The notes below the pieces were generated by a model. It searched no databases and was not told the origin of the DNA. It saw only the letters and a program-made list of their open reading frames with translations. DNA of 64,000 nt, taken from NCBI GenBank assembly GCA_951804985.1, contig OX638135.1:65091639-65155638 (forward strand), read 5' to 3'. Below, piece after piece: positions 10,446 through 21,296 of this stretch. Position 1 is the first letter of the stretch. Each line of letters opens with the position of its first letter. The position numbers and the translations under genes were made by a program. This DNA is from Dryomyza anilis. Taxonomy: Eukaryota; Arthropoda; Insecta; Diptera; Dryomyzidae.

Positions 10446-11083
10446 TGTTGTAATTAAAATGTCCGTTGCTTAGGCGTGAGGCCAAATGTCGCAACGTTCC
10501 ATTTATAATTACCCATGATGTCCTACCAGAGAATGTCCAACGTTGAAGTTCCATTTTTATTAACCGAAATAATTCAAACAAGTCTTTTCTTCCAAGACAT
10601 ACTTTTATTTAATTGAAAGTTCTATTTTAATATTAACATTATTGTTTAACTTATAAAAGAAACACGTCTGCACTCTAAGGCAGTTAAAATCTTATCCAAC
10701 TTAAAATATATTCTTAACCTCTACTCATCACCTCGGTCGCACCAATATTTACAAACACCAGATATGAGTGTCATCATATTGTGAAATAATCAATTCGTAT
10801 TGGGGTGATCGTGAGAAAAACTTCTATGTGCTTTAGTTCCCTGTACGCCGCATGCAGGTGCTACCTGATGAGGCTCACATTACAACCAATACATTTGTTG
10901 TTGTCATCATATGTGTATAAGAGTAAGTGTATCAAATAAGTGTATGAGAAAAATACGAATGCATGCATAACAGTAAGCATTTTTGGTGTTACATTATTAT
11001 GATTAATATGAATATGATATTGTGCTTACTGGCGATGTGCAGATTTTTCAAACTAAAAGAAAAAGTATTTCTGATATACAACA
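10446..11083 (-). repeat. 5' LTR of the Ty3/Gypsy element
   Basis: The 638-bp LTR starts TGTTGT on the plus strand and ends ACAACA next to the target duplication CGTT at 11084-11087. It would carry the promoter for the minus-strand transcript. Confidence 0.95.
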
Positions 11084-11087
11084 CGTT

Positions 11088-11102
11088 TCAGGATGGAGAA
11101 AA
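11088..11102 (+). pseudogene. Harbinger Myb-like exon, part 2 after the insertion
   Basis: Directly after the second CGTT, the codons TCA GGA TGG AGA AAA continue the reading frame left at 1335 (SGWRK), with the third tryptophan typical of this Myb-like domain. GTTAGT at 11103 is a good splice donor. This continuity is strong support that the Gypsy element inserted cleanly in an exon. Confidence 0.6.
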
Positions 11103-11220
11103 GTTAGTAGAAAATTTTATATTAAAAGTTAATATTCACTATGACTTTAAGGTTTAAAATACCGATTTTAAATACCGAGCAAAAAAAAAAAGCCGCAATA
11201 ATTTGATGTCGTTGAATTAG

Positions 11221-11895
11221 ACTGGCGGAGGACCTCCGAACAGGTTCCTATTACAGAGCTGGAGGAAAAAGCTATTCAGGTGGCTTACCTACGAGATGTA
11301 GTCGCAGAAAGCGACTGCAATTCTTTTGGAGCGCCTGGAATCTCGGTAGCGCACGATATAAGAGATGCATATTTGGAAACATTGTCTGTGGAATACGTTG
11401 ACAATGAACCGGAGCCAATCGAAGAACTTGCAATAGCTTCTACAGGTAAAAGGTAAACAAATTAACATTTAATTTAAATAGGAAAAGAGACAAAAAAAAC
11501 TACATTTCTCCTATATCACTCCTTTTTGAAAGCTTTTTAAAAATTTATTGGCCGATATATTTTAAACATATCCAAAGATAATTTTTTAAACCCTAATATA
11601 CAATCTTCACTGCTGCGCATAATTGCTACTGTGTAGTGTTGTTTAAAGTGCAATATTTAATGCTTACATTATTTTAGAATTTCACCTCTATCAAGCACAC
11701 CAAAAAGACGAATTATAAAGAGAATGAAACCAACAAACTATTAAGAATCCAAATTGAAATGGACCGACAGTTTCAAGAAAAGATTTTAACCCTATTAAAG
11801 GAGCGAAACCAAAATCAATTGGATTTCAATGCAAACTTTTAGCCCTGCTAAAAGAAAGGAATGCAATAGAACTGAAACAACTTTACCAAAAATAA
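11221..11895 (+). pseudogene. Harbinger Myb-like protein, downstream exons
   Basis: After the acceptor gttgaattag (to 11220) there is TGGGPP, a one-base frame break, then ITELEEKAIQVAYLRDVV and acidic sequence up to a donor (GTAAAA at 11446). A further exon after attttag (11677) encodes a basic patch and a helical segment LLRIQIEMDRQFQEKILTLL, resembling the coiled-coil tail of Harbinger-associated Myb proteins. Frame breaks and a stop near 11840 show decay. The intron at 11446-11677 holds nothing else visible. Confidence 0.45.
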
Positions 11896-11918
11896 GAAAC
11901 TATATAATATACATTTTT

Positions 11919-12590
11919 TATACCCTACACTAAGAGTGAAAGGGTATATTCAGTTTGGTACGCCGTTTGTAACACCCCGAAGAAAGCATCTGCGGTATGA
12001 AAAAGTACATATATTCTTGATCAGCATGACCTCCTGAGTCGATTTAGCGATGTCCGTCTGTCTGTTGAAATCACGATTACCTAAAAAGTAGAAGAGCTAG
12101 ATTTAGATTACTTATATATCTAAGCTGTCTGAACAAGAAAATTGGCATGATCGGTCCATTGTGACCTGAGAACCGATAACTTATGTTCAAACACCTAATA
12201 CAAAATTTACATCTACAGATCAATTTTACTCTGTACGTGCTTAGGTAAACTGTTTTGGTCAAATATATATTGACATCATGCTCAAAAACATGATAATAAA
12301 GTTTTCCGGCGAAAAGACTTGTGGTTCACAAAAAAAAAAATCGAAATTCGGTACACCTACCCATTTGTAAATATGGGTATCAAATGAATAGAAATTCTTC
12401 AGCGATTGAATGTTTGTAGTTATTTTCAGCATTCGTATACCCTGATGACCTATATACCACTTTGAATGGTAACCGCACATATGTGTAGGGTATTTATAGT
12501 CGGCTTAGACCGACTATAATTTTGATAATCCTAACTTTCATAATAACACCTACTTTAAAATTTCCCATGTGATCTAACCTTCCCAACTGG
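11919..12590 (+). mobile_element. mini-me element, copy 2
   Basis: It begins TATACCCTACACTAAGAG and shares the core, the inverted end gtgtagggtat (about 12484), the ttatagtcgg hairpin and the tail ending cttcccaactgg with copy 1. Its GTCY tract is only about 16 bases. It lies just past the last Harbinger Myb-like exon, so it inserted between the two genes of that transposon. Confidence 0.85.
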
Positions 12591-13067
12591 TTTATTTTCT
12601 TGTAAATTAATCTGTTGATTTTTTTGTATATGCAAATAAAATGCATTATAATTTCTTAATTGTTAAAGAAGACTTACAATTGTTTAATTGTTCATTGTTT
12701 TTACATTACATTATTTCAAGACAAAGGTGATTCTTTTATATCGTCTCTTATTCTTATTGCAATTTGTTTTAATCGATTATTTGCGATTTTCGTGGTGTCG
12801 GCGTTATCTTCGATACTTTCAGAATGGCGTCATTACATTATTATTTTCAACATTGCAGTGTATACAAATATTGTGTAAAGCAGCACAAACATTTGAAAAA
12901 ATAGCAACTTTTTTGGGGTCGTATCTACTCTTCCTTTCTTCCATTATTATTCGCCAACGTCCTAAATAATTTAACAAATTCTTTTAAAGGTTTAAAATTG
13001 TTAGTAGTGTGAGTACCTTTATAAACACCAATACATCTTTCAACAATGTTGAATGGCGCTAAAATTT
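12591..13067 (-). pseudogene. PIF/Harbinger (HARBI1-like) transposase, C-terminal part
   Basis: On the minus strand the region next to 13060 reads FNIVERCIGVYKG, the highly typical HARBI1 motif (ViERtfGvlKgRF). After a damaged stretch, VCAALHNICIHCNVE (about 12835-12930) matches the conserved xVxxCCALHNI motif. Frames differ between the blocks and stops are present. PIF/Harbinger transposases are DDE nucleases that excise and insert the element at TWA sites. The catalytic core is missing, replaced by a MITE at 13068-13531. From about 12591 to 12830 no motif is visible. Confidence 0.65.
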
Positions 13068-13531
13068 GTTTCGGACATCTCCCCCGAGTATTTTAAGACT
13101 AAAATAAAAAAAATCGTAGACAGGTTTTTTAAAATATCGCGGTTTCAATTTTTTTTGTGCGGTTTTTTGAAATTTTTTTTTTGAAAATAACTTTTTTTCT
13201 TTTTTACATTTATGCACGTTACATACATTTATGCACGTTAATCCGTATATAGACTAGTATTTAAGGATATAATTCTCAAAAAAGGACTATTTCTGAAAAA
13301 AACTATATTTTCGCACTTGTTACCACCAATTATGACCCATAACGGTGGACAAATTATGTGAAATTTTGATGGGTTATTTGAGTGGCTAAAGTTAATAGTT
13401 TGAGCAAAAAAAACAAAAAAAAATATTTTCAAAAAACCGCACAAAAAAATTGAAACCGCTATATTTTAAAAAACCTGCCTACGATTTTTTTTTATTTTAG
13501 TCTTGAAATACTCGGGGGAGATGTCCGAAAC
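13068..13531. mobile_element. MITE with ~105-bp terminal inverted repeats
   Basis: The left arm (13068-13170) begins GTTTCGGACATCTCCCCCGA and is repeated in reverse at 13425-13531, ending TCGGGGGAGATGTCCGAAAC. The arms share further blocks (gactaaaataaaaaaa, tcgtag[ag]caggtttttt, gcggtttcaattttttt) with few mismatches. About 250 bp of AT-rich DNA lie between. No open frame. It sits inside the Harbinger transposase remnant. The target duplication is not clear, so the superfamily is unassigned. Confidence 0.8.
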
Positions 13532-13784
13532 ATATTCTTATAACATTTAAGTTCCCCCACGACTTTTGGGTGGAAAGTGTTTCAGGCTAGGCGTGTTGGG
13601 TTTTTCTGTTAGCATTTCCGACCATCCATTTAATCCAAAAGGGGCAAATCTGCTGTTCCATCATCTTTACAGTTTCAGAAACAATAGTGGAAAGTGTACT
13701 TTGAGCAACAGAAATACCGAAATCGTTTCCCGTCAACCACTGGTACCCACCTCCACCGAGAACTTCTAAGGACTTAAGGCACAT
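13532..13784 (-). pseudogene. PIF/Harbinger (HARBI1-like) transposase, N-terminal part
   Basis: The minus-strand reading has VLGGGGYQWLTGNDFGIS followed by VAQSTLSTIVSETVKMM and PFWIKWM, which fits the HARBI1 helix region (GSYQxxVGxDFxxxxSQPTVS). It is separated from the C-terminal block by a MITE and by loss of the catalytic core. Immediately to its right family A gag resumes (13778), so the transposon's right end has been deleted. Confidence 0.7.
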
Positions 13785-14560
13785 GTAAATGACATTGTAG
13801 TGGACGTTGATGACAAATTTGAAAAGTTGAAAAATGGTTAAGACAAAAAGCTACAGAAAATACAAGAAGATGTCAGTTTACTACAGATAAGTGGACCCTC
13901 AATGCATGTTGTTAGTGGTTCGAAGCTGAAATCGCCGATTTACGATGGAACCACAGCGTTCAACATTTTCAAGCTCCAACGACTGTAAGTAATCGATGGA
14001 ACAATGAGGACAGCGTAGCCGCACTTATCGTGGCGCTAAAGGGAGGCGCAGCCGAAGTATTGCAGACTGTTCCAAAAAGTGACATCACAGTTATTCAGCG
14101 GTCATGGGAGCACTGCAACGAAAATATGGCAGTGACCCCATGACACCGATTTACAGAATACAGCTGAAGTTCCGAAGGCAAGATAATGGCCAATCGTTGC
14201 AGGAATATGCTGCGGATGTTGAGAGACTTGCAAATTTGGCATATTCCGAATCAGCGTGTGATTTCTTGGAAATGTGCAAGATAAATGCGTTCGTTTATGG
14301 CATACGGGATCCTGAGACAAAACGGGCAGCAATGACTATGCCGAAAGTGACATTTATTGAAACGGTCACCACAGCGCTTACGCAGGAGATATCGACTACA
14401 TTGTGCCGACCAGTGACAGAGACACGTGTACTAGATGAGGAGGGAGGAATTTGTGTCAAGGAGTAAGTAGAGACGGCAGATCTACACCAGTGTAAAATCA
14501 GGACATTATGCTGCCAACACACAATTGAAAATAAATGCTATAACTGTGAAAAATAAATGA
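13778..14560 (+). pseudogene. Family A gag, C-terminal part
   Basis: The reading resumes at AHVNDI, equivalent to AHMNDV in the copy at 44.8 kb, then SKLKSPIYDGTTAFNIF, SVAALIVALKGGAAEVLQTV and ALQRKYGSDPMTPIYRIQLK up to FLEMCKINAFVYGIRDPETK. This is the capsid region of the same protein that begins at 785. Several frameshifts and stops are present and the zinc knuckle (near 14540) is damaged. Together with 235-906 it forms one element split by the Harbinger transposon. Confidence 0.75.
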
Positions 14561-15172
14561 CACGCGACTGTCATGAAAAACGTAAATGTGTAATTGTGCA
14601 ACCTCCTAAGGAATATAGACTAGAAAAGAGACCTGAAGATATCCAAAATAACACCAGGGGACATTGTGGAAATTCAGGCACTATGTTGATGCGAGCTTGT
14701 AAATGGACTCCAGAAAGTGCCCGAGAGAAGAAGGAAAGACGAACATAATTAACGTTCGTTCATTAAATGTCATGGTAGATGATCAATGGAGTATAGAGCA
14801 AATACGAAATGATCAAAAGATGGATCCTCACATCTCAAAAATTATGATGTTCAATGAACAACAAAGAAAACCATTTTGGAAAGAGTTAGCATCCAACAGT
14901 ACAATAAGCAGGGCTTACTGGGCGCAGTGGCAAAGCCTGAAGCTACAAAATGGTTGTATGTACCGTGTGTTGGAAATGGCAGATCTGCACAAAATTTGAC
15001 TGTTGTTCCCAAGTCAAAAATAAAAGCCATAGTACTGAAATGCCATTGTGGATCCAATGGATGTCACTTGAGCATTAATAAAACGATTGAAGAAGTCAGG
15101 AAACATTTATATTGGGTTGGATATCAGAAGTCAGTCGCCTACTGTATTCACAGATGTAAGCAATGTGTACGA
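14561..15172 (+). pseudogene. Family A pol remnant: RNase H-integrase linker and integrase zinc domain
   Basis: After the gag end a linker reads DDQWSIEQIRNDQKMDP and WKELASNSTISRAYWAQW, typical of the segment between RNase H and integrase. The integrase zinc domain follows: GSNGCHLSINKTIEEVRKHL, YWVGYQKSV, and CKQC (HHCC pattern). No protease, RT or RNase H lies between gag and this linker, exactly as in the copies at 43.6-44.6 and 59.0-59.7 kb. The element stops being recognisable near 15172. Confidence 0.7.
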
Positions 15173-15561
15173 AATTTAGAGAAAATCAATGACAATGTAA
15201 AAATTTGTATTTTTATTTTTGTAAATTTCAACATTACGTACCATTTAAAAAAGGAATAATTCATACGATTTGAAGATGTGATACAACATTGGAAAGGTAA
15301 TCGCAAAGATTATTGGAAATTTAAGCATGGGAAATTAAGGAATTTTATACCGCACGTGGCAACACTCTTGCAATTACAACAAAATTATAAAAAATGGTGC
15401 GAAATCGAAGATTTAACTGGAGCTCCAAAGGCTATAAGACGTGCGTCTTCGCAAAAAAACATATTCAACATAGCAAAGTTTTGTTTTTTATGATATTTTT
15501 TGGTACACGGATTTTGTGTAAAATTTTTGACAACACAAAACAGCTGTTTGTTAATTCATTA
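15173..15561. other. Unassigned segment with one short frame
   Basis: A 71-residue plus-strand frame (15278-15493) looks somewhat protein-like (HWKGNRKDYWKFKHGKLRNF) but matches no family I know. It may be a fragment of another element. Otherwise AT-rich. Confidence 0.25.
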
Positions 15562-15727
15562 GGGCGATTCTGTAACTTATTAACGACAAAATTCGATATC
15601 GTAAACTATTTTTAACGACAAATATCGTTAAAATTTACATTTTTTCATGACGATTACTTTTGCATGCCACAATTGTTTTTAGTTAACGATATCGATATTT
15701 GTCGTTAATAAGTTACAGAATCGCGCC
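15562..15727. mobile_element. Short MITE, Harbinger-like ends
   Basis: Termini are inverted repeats: GGGCGATTCTGTAACTTATT at the left and its near-complement (aataagttacagaatcgcgcc) at the right, extending about 28 bp with one extra base. The left neighbour is TTA and the right TCA, close to the 3-bp TWA target of PIF/Harbinger. Total 166 bp, non-coding. Confidence 0.7.
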
Positions 15728-16193
15728 TCAGATGCTGACAAATTTGTGAAATTTGCCAAAATTTTCACATTTTTTGCAACCGAACTACTCAAATGCAGAA
15801 GTTTTGAGCTGCACGTAAGGAGTCTAAAAGTTAGCACGAATTTTTTAAAACTTTGCCTAAAATTTCATAGTCTAAGGTCAAAGTGAAAAATAATTAACAT
15901 TTTCCCAAAAAATTTCAAAGTTTTCGAGAACAAAATAGCAATTTGATGAATAAAACCAGTGTGTCACCCTTTTAATTAGTTTAGGGAAAAAGAGAGAAAA
16001 CTTTTGCACATATTACAATATTAAAATAACTTTATTATATATAATGTTTATCTAAATATTTACAATATTATAATTCGTATTTTATAATGAAACTATGTGT
16101 ATGTTTATATCGCTGTAAATACTTAGTTGTACAAAATATGGAACAATATTGCGCTTAAATATAATGAGGACGTTAAATAAAATAAACTAAAAT
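15728..16193. other. AT-rich DNA, nothing recognised
   Basis: No frame longer than a few dozen residues and no repeat shared with the rest of the window was seen. Confidence 0.5.
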
Positions 16194-16292
16194 TGAAGCA
16201 GTTATGTTTTATTTATTAGTATTTCTAAGTTTTGCATTAATTTTAAATATTTTACTAATATTCCCATTGGAGAATAGTAGCAGCATTGTATT
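16194..16292 (+). mobile_element. Family D LTR, left piece (interrupted by BEL/Pao element)
   Basis: The first ~100 bases of the family D LTR, starting TGAAGC and including tatttctaagttttgca and gagaatagtagcagcattg, match the LTRs at 26828 and 28334. At GTATT (16288-16292) it is interrupted; the LTR resumes with GTATT at 21354. Confidence 0.8.
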
Positions 16293-16474
16293 TTTTGGCG
16301 CCAAATATACACAAATTTAGTTACTCTATGTTAACACAAACAATTGTCACATAATAATGTAATTTCTTATTTTTTTGGCTTTTGTATTCTATACTTGTAT
16401 TATTAAGACAGTAATAAATGAACCAGTCAACAGTTCACACGCGTCGTTTTAATTACTCCGCTACTAACGCAACA
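16293..16474 (+). repeat. 5' LTR of the BEL/Pao element
   Basis: The end ctactaacgcaaca (16461-16474) is repeated at 21340-21353, within a shared block beginning aataaatgaaccagtcaa. The start appears mutated (ttttggcgcc rather than TGTT). AATAAA at about 16411 could be the poly(A) signal. Confidence 0.7.
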
Positions 16475-16476
16475 AA

Positions 16477-16496
16477 TGGTCCTTCGAGTCACGGAT
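16477..16496 (+). promoter_or_regulatory. BEL/Pao primer-binding site, tRNA-Tyr-like
   Basis: TGGTCCTTCGAGTCACGGAT begins two bases after the LTR. Insect tRNA-Tyr starts CCTTCGA and so ends TCGAAGGACCA, which this complements; a 2-base insertion follows. tRNA-Tyr-type sites of this form are common in insect BEL/Pao elements. Confidence 0.65.
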
Positions 16497-16651
16497 AATA
16501 AATTAATATTATTTCAAACTATATTTTTCCTCAATTAAAATATAAATATTTTTTAAATACGCAAAATATAAAATTAATTTTTATAAATTAAATAGCGTTC
16601 CCGCAAAATTGCTTTAAATTTATTAACGGTATAAACAAGTTATCTAGAAGA

Positions 16652-17830
16652 ATGTCTCAATTAAAGAAAAGAGATTCAGCGCGAAATGCTATTAAGAGTT
16701 ACCTGGACGTTAGCAAAAACGAGAGAGCGGTATACGATAAGCAGCAAGTTGAGTCATGTTTAGAGCTTTTAAAATAGCAATGGCATCGCTTTTCAGATGC
16801 GCAAGAGAATGTGGAGGAGTCATGCGGTTCTGAGTCGATCGAATTAGAAGAGAACGAGAGAGCAAAAGGCGAGCTTTGATTTATGACAGCTTCATCAAAT
16901 TTTAAACGAATGCTTGAATCGATTCTGCAAAATAAGCATGAACAAATGGAAGCGCATGCACATGATGTTAATACCAGTGCAATGCAGAATCACTCATCAT
17001 TAACTCCAAAAAAAAGCTACCACAATATGAGTTGCCACGGTTTGAAGGTGACCCTACAACGTGGCTCACATTTTTTGACAGTTTTAATGCAATAGTGCAT
17101 AAGCAAGAGACGCTGACAGGTAGCCAAAAGCTTCATTACTTGCGTTGTTGTTTGTCAGGAGAGCCTTTGCTTCTTATATCAAATTTTAAGCTGCAATATG
17201 CAAATTACATTGAAGCATGGACTTTGTTAAAGACCAGTTATAATATCCCACGTGTCATCAAAGATCATCATTTTAGTGCCATTTTCGCAGTACAAAAAGT
17301 AAACTCTGACACGGCGGCCGCAATAAAAAATGAGCTTGATCTTATTATGCAAGTCGAGTTCTGGGATGATTGGCTTATTCATTTAATTGTGCATAGGCTC
17401 TCAAATGACACTAGGAGACAGTGGGAGCTTTCACTACATGAGGGTAGCTCGGTCAGCCTTGAAGAGTTGCAAGAATTCTTGGAAAATCGTTGTCGCTCAC
17501 TGGAAGTGTTGGCGCCGTCTATGGCTGCGTTAAAGTCGAACAAAATATTAACAACTAATAAAATTAACAAAACACCTTTCTTGTCACTCAGCACAGACTA
17601 GAAACAATTTTGACAGCGATGCTTTTATTGCAATGGTGATCACAAAATTTATCAATGTACGCAATTCAGTTCTTTACCAGTTGCAGCTCGCGTAGAGGTG
17701 TGCATCAATAAAAACGAGTGTATGAATTGTTTGAGTTCGATGCATTTAAGCACACATTGCAGAAGTTCATCTACGTGCAGAGTTTGTCGTCAAAGGCATC
17801 ACACGTTGTTGCACGAACGTAACAACCTTG
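16652..17830 (+). pseudogene. gag: BEL/Pao gag
   Basis: The ATG at 16652 starts MSQLKKRDSARNAI, interrupted by stops at about 16776 and 16878. The capsid core is well preserved between 17028 and 17520: LPRFEGDPTTWLTFFDSF, LTGSQKLHYLRCCLSGEP, and AWTLLKTSYNIPRVI, the standard Pao gag pattern (LPxFxGxxxxWxxFxDxF, KLxYLxxxLxGxA). Zinc knuckle remnants CMNCLSSMHLSTHC and CRVCRQRHHTLLH follow near 17715-17810 in another frame. Stops and frameshifts make it non-functional. Confidence 0.8.
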
Positions 17831-18059
17831 ATGAATCATGCGCGCCGCAGTATCAAGCTCATGCCGACGTCATCGATAAAACTAATGCATCACAATCCGA
17901 TTCTTTTAACGCATTAAACGCTATTAAATCGACAAACATGTCACAAACTAATGCATTTGTCTCAACGACTCACAGCAAGACAATGCATCGCAAACAAACG
18001 CATCGCATATAAACGCATCGCACGTAAACGTTGTCCAATCGTCAACTACTATTCCAGCC

Positions 18060-18790
18060 AGCAACATCTCCTCAACCGCTGCTCTCACCAGCGCAGCCGC
18101 ATGAGACAATCATTCCATAGATGTTTCACCTCGCCTTACAGCAAGCCAGCCTGTACTTCTTGCCACGGCTTTGGCTAGATCATATGACATAAATGGGAAG
18201 CAGCATATCATACGAACTTTATTCGACGCAGGTTCTCATTCTTCGTTTATTTCAGAAGCTTGTGTTCAAAGGCTCAAATTAATAAGAAAACAAAGTAATG
18301 TTCTTGTCACTGGCATCGGTTGCATAAATGGTTTAAGGGGCGAAGTTTCTCTATCATTAACGCCATTGAGTGGAGAATCTGGCTTCGAGTTATCTGCGCT
18401 CATACTTCCAAAACTCACTGGATACTTGTCTACATCGAAAATAGAAACATGTTCTTGGCCACACATATCTGGACTTCACATGGCCGATCCCAATTTTTAT
18501 GATCCAGCACGCATTGATGTAATCATCGGTTCTGATGAGATGTCTACGTTGTTGGAACCTGATATTATAAAAGGCCCACCAGATACGCCAACCGCACAAA
18601 GAACTGCATTTGGTTGGGTTCTCTTCGGCAGAGTTAGTGATGGGGATCATCCTGCAACCACTTCGCTTTGTGCGAACACCGCGCTTACGAGGATTGTGTC
18701 ACGAGCGTGGGAGCTGGAAGATATGCCCGAAAAACAATATCATACTCCAGAAGAGGCATTATGTGAGCATATCTTTGATACTAAGCATGA
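18060..18790 (+). pseudogene. pol: BEL/Pao protease and pol linker
   Basis: The retropepsin site reads RTLFDAGSHSSFISEACVQR near 18214, where DAG replaces the canonical DSG/DTG; the substitution or decay cannot be told apart. Downstream IDVIIGSDEMSTLL and TAFGWVLFGRV are typical Pao sequences between protease and RT. The frame from 18171 to 18926 is open. Confidence 0.75.
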
Positions 18791-19640
18791 AAGAGACGAC
18801 ACTGGTCCAGTAAACAATTATTATATGCCACATCTCAGCGTAATTAAAGAGACAAGTGAAACAACGAAAACGCGAATTGTATATAATGCTTCTCAAAAAA
18901 ACAACAAATGGACATGCACTGAATGATGTATTGATGGTTGGCCCTCAATTACAGCAAGATTTAGTTTCCATTCTTAATAGATTTCAAACACATAAGTATA
19001 CTTTAATGATGTCACCGCTATGTATCGCCAAGTACTGATTGCAAACAACCACATCGATTATCAGCGAATAATTTGGCGCAAATCAGCACAAGAGCCTCTT
19101 CAAGATTATCGCATGCTGAGAGTAACATATGGGGTGGCTTATAGTGCACACCATGCAGTTAAAGATCTGCAGCAAACTGCAAGGGAAGCTGCAGTAATAC
19201 TAGCTTCAGTAATACTACAGCTTCAGTAATACTAAGGAACTTTCATATGGATGACTTGCTGTCAGGATCATCTTCTGAATTGGAACTGGATAGTCTTCGA
19301 AAACAAATATCTTCCATTCCTTCAAAAGGTTGTTTTGAGTTACGCAAGTGGGCTTCAAACTCGCAACTGGTGATTCGGAATATTCCTGTAGACGCCAGGC
19401 ACCAGAGCATTAATCACTTACTTGCAGAAAATGATACGGTACATGCTTTGGGGCTGATGTGGAACTCTAAAAAAGACTACCTCTACTTTACTCTGGACTT
19501 GGGTCCACCGCCTGAAAACCTGACAAAGCGGACGCTGCTTTCCGATTCTTGTCGATTGTTTGATCCAACTGGCGCCGGTGACTGTGGTTCCAAAAATGCT
19601 ATTTCAGAGACTGTGGTTGCTAAAGATCGATTGGGATGAT
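18791..19640 (+). pseudogene. pol: BEL/Pao reverse transcriptase
   Basis: Starts with YYMPHLSVIKE and TKTRIVYNASQK (Pao RT fingers). Frames then break near 18905 and 18985. The palm has AMYRQVLI and YRMLRVTYGVAYSAHHAVKDL. The catalytic segment is HMDDLLSG at about 19245 (YVDD equivalent). Just upstream a 14-17 bp unit (cttcagtaatacta) is present three times (about 19189-19235), a small local duplication that adds to the damage. The rest reads to 19639 with typical LGLMWNSKKDYLYF. Confidence 0.8.
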
Positions 19641-20420
19641 GCAGTACCGTAAGATATTGCAAATTATTGGCTGGAGCACCGCGAAGGTTTGAAATATCTT
19701 CATGGTTTGCAAATTCCTAGATGGCTTGGAACTGGAGGCGATAATTCGATCGGTGATCTACACTGTTTTGCTGATGCATCCGAACTAGCATATGACGGTG
19801 TCATATACGCACGCACACAACATGCTTATGGCTCTATTACAGTAGTACTGGTAAGCTCTAAAACAAAAGTAACGCCACTACGTTCTGTCTCCATAGAGAA
19901 ACTCGAATTATGCGCTACTGCATTGGTTTTAACCCTTGCACATCATGTAAATCAGTTTTTGGGAATCTCGTATCTAACATATATGGATGGACAGACTCGA
20001 TGAACGCATTAGCCTGGTTCCGAAGCCATCCTAGTCGATGGTCGGTTTTTGTCGCTAACCGGGTCGCAAAAGCTCAAACAGTTATACAGCCAGAACATTG
20101 GTCGCATGTAGCCTCAGATCACAATCCCGCCGATTGTGCATCTAGAGGCATTCATTCATCAAAATTGATTAACCACGAATTGTGGTGGACTGACCCCCGT
20201 GGCTCTCCAAGTATATGGACGATTGGCCAATGGCACGCCTGCAGAATCCATCGACTGACTTAGAATTACGTCCAGCACGCATTCTAACACATACAGCATC
20301 AACTGAAAATTCTGAATGGAGTTTATACACTAAATACACGTCGTTTACTCATTTAAAACGTATAACGGCATATTGCATGCGATATATTTTCAACCTAAAT
20401 TGCAAAAAAACTTGCAATAT
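19641..20420 (+). pseudogene. pol: BEL/Pao RNase H region
   Basis: LHCFADASELAYDGVIYART and SIEKLELCATALVLTLAHHV match the first acidic positions of Pao RNase H. After a frameshift at about 19990 the reading continues with SMNALAWFRSHPSRWSVFVA and HNPADCASRGI. Stops end the block near 20260-20420. Confidence 0.75.
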
Positions 20421-20504
20421 GGCCTAACAAAAACCGGTCCGCCGAGTCATGTTGAAACGAAGGCCGCTGAACTATTCTAGATAAAAAAGTGTCTGGATAA
20501 AAAA

Positions 20505-21296
20505 GTGTCTATCGAAATTGACTGCTGTCTGTCTAATCGATCAATTCCACTTCGAAGTAATATTGCCCGTTTAAATGCTTTTCTTGACAACGATGGGCTT
20601 CTTAGAGCAGGTGGTCGCATATCGCATTTATCAATTTCGCCTGACACGAAATTTCCTATCATATTGCCTTCAAAATCACCGCTAGCTAGAATAAATATCA
20701 ATGATATTCACAAATGTATGCTGCATGCTAGCTCAAAGCTAATGCAAACAACATTACAGAGACGTTTTTGGGTCATTGGTGCAAGAAATATAATCAGGAA
20801 GATGTATCGCAGCTGCGTAATTTGTAGGCGTCAAAGTGTCAGTCAGCAGCAGCAGATGATGGCGAATCTTCCCAGCTATCGTGTCAATAGTGTGCGACCC
20901 TTTTTAGCACCTGGCGTGGACATGGCAGGTCCATTTCACATAAAGTTTTCAAGAGGTCGTGGAGCTAAATCAGTTAAAGGATACGTTGCAGTATTTATTT
21001 GCATGGTCACGGGGGCAATGCATTTAGAGTTGGTAGGTGATTTAACGTTTGAAACTTTCGTAGGAGTCTTAAAGCGTTTAGTATCTCGTCGTGGACATTG
21101 TCGTACGTACTACTCAGACAACGGAACAAACTTTGTTGGTGCGGAGCGTGACCTACAAGATGTATTCCAACAAGCTATTGCAGACGAAAATCTTCGCAGA
21201 TACCTAGCAGATTATAGCATAGAATGGAAATTTAGCCCAACAAGTGCACCGCACATGGGCGACTATTGGGAAACAGCTGTTAAACGAGGCAAATAA
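20505..21296 (+). pseudogene. pol: BEL/Pao integrase, C-terminally truncated
   Basis: The frame covers the zinc domain (HKCMLHASSKLMQTTLQRRF, CVICRR) and the catalytic core: PGVDMAGPF, YYSDNGTNFVGAERDL and APHMGDYWETAVKRGK supply D, D and E. This is the best-preserved pol block. After KRGK the sequence goes straight to the last 60 bp of the LTR, so the integrase tail, polypurine tract and most of the 3' LTR are deleted. Confidence 0.85.

Larger units (their letters stand above)
1336..11083 (-). mobile_element. Ty3/Gypsy LTR retrotransposon, full-length, minus strand
   Basis: The boundaries are exact: two LTRs (1336-1966 and 10446-11083), a polypurine tract next to the left LTR, a primer-binding site next to the right LTR, and a 4-bp target duplication CGTT at 1332-1335 and 11084-11087. 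The order on the minus strand is 5' LTR, ~0.8 kb leader, gag, protease, RT, RNase H, integrase, then ~3.1 kb of non-coding DNA with a mini-me insertion. The domain order (integrase after RNase H) defines Ty3/Gypsy. No envelope gene was recognised. Despite very similar LTRs the gag-pol frame carries four in-frame stops and at least two frameshifts, so this copy is not autonomous as read. Confidence 0.95.

Noticed and set aside
15278..15493. 71-residue frame as a host gene
   Set aside because: No motif, splice signal or neighbour supports it; kept only as an unassigned segment.
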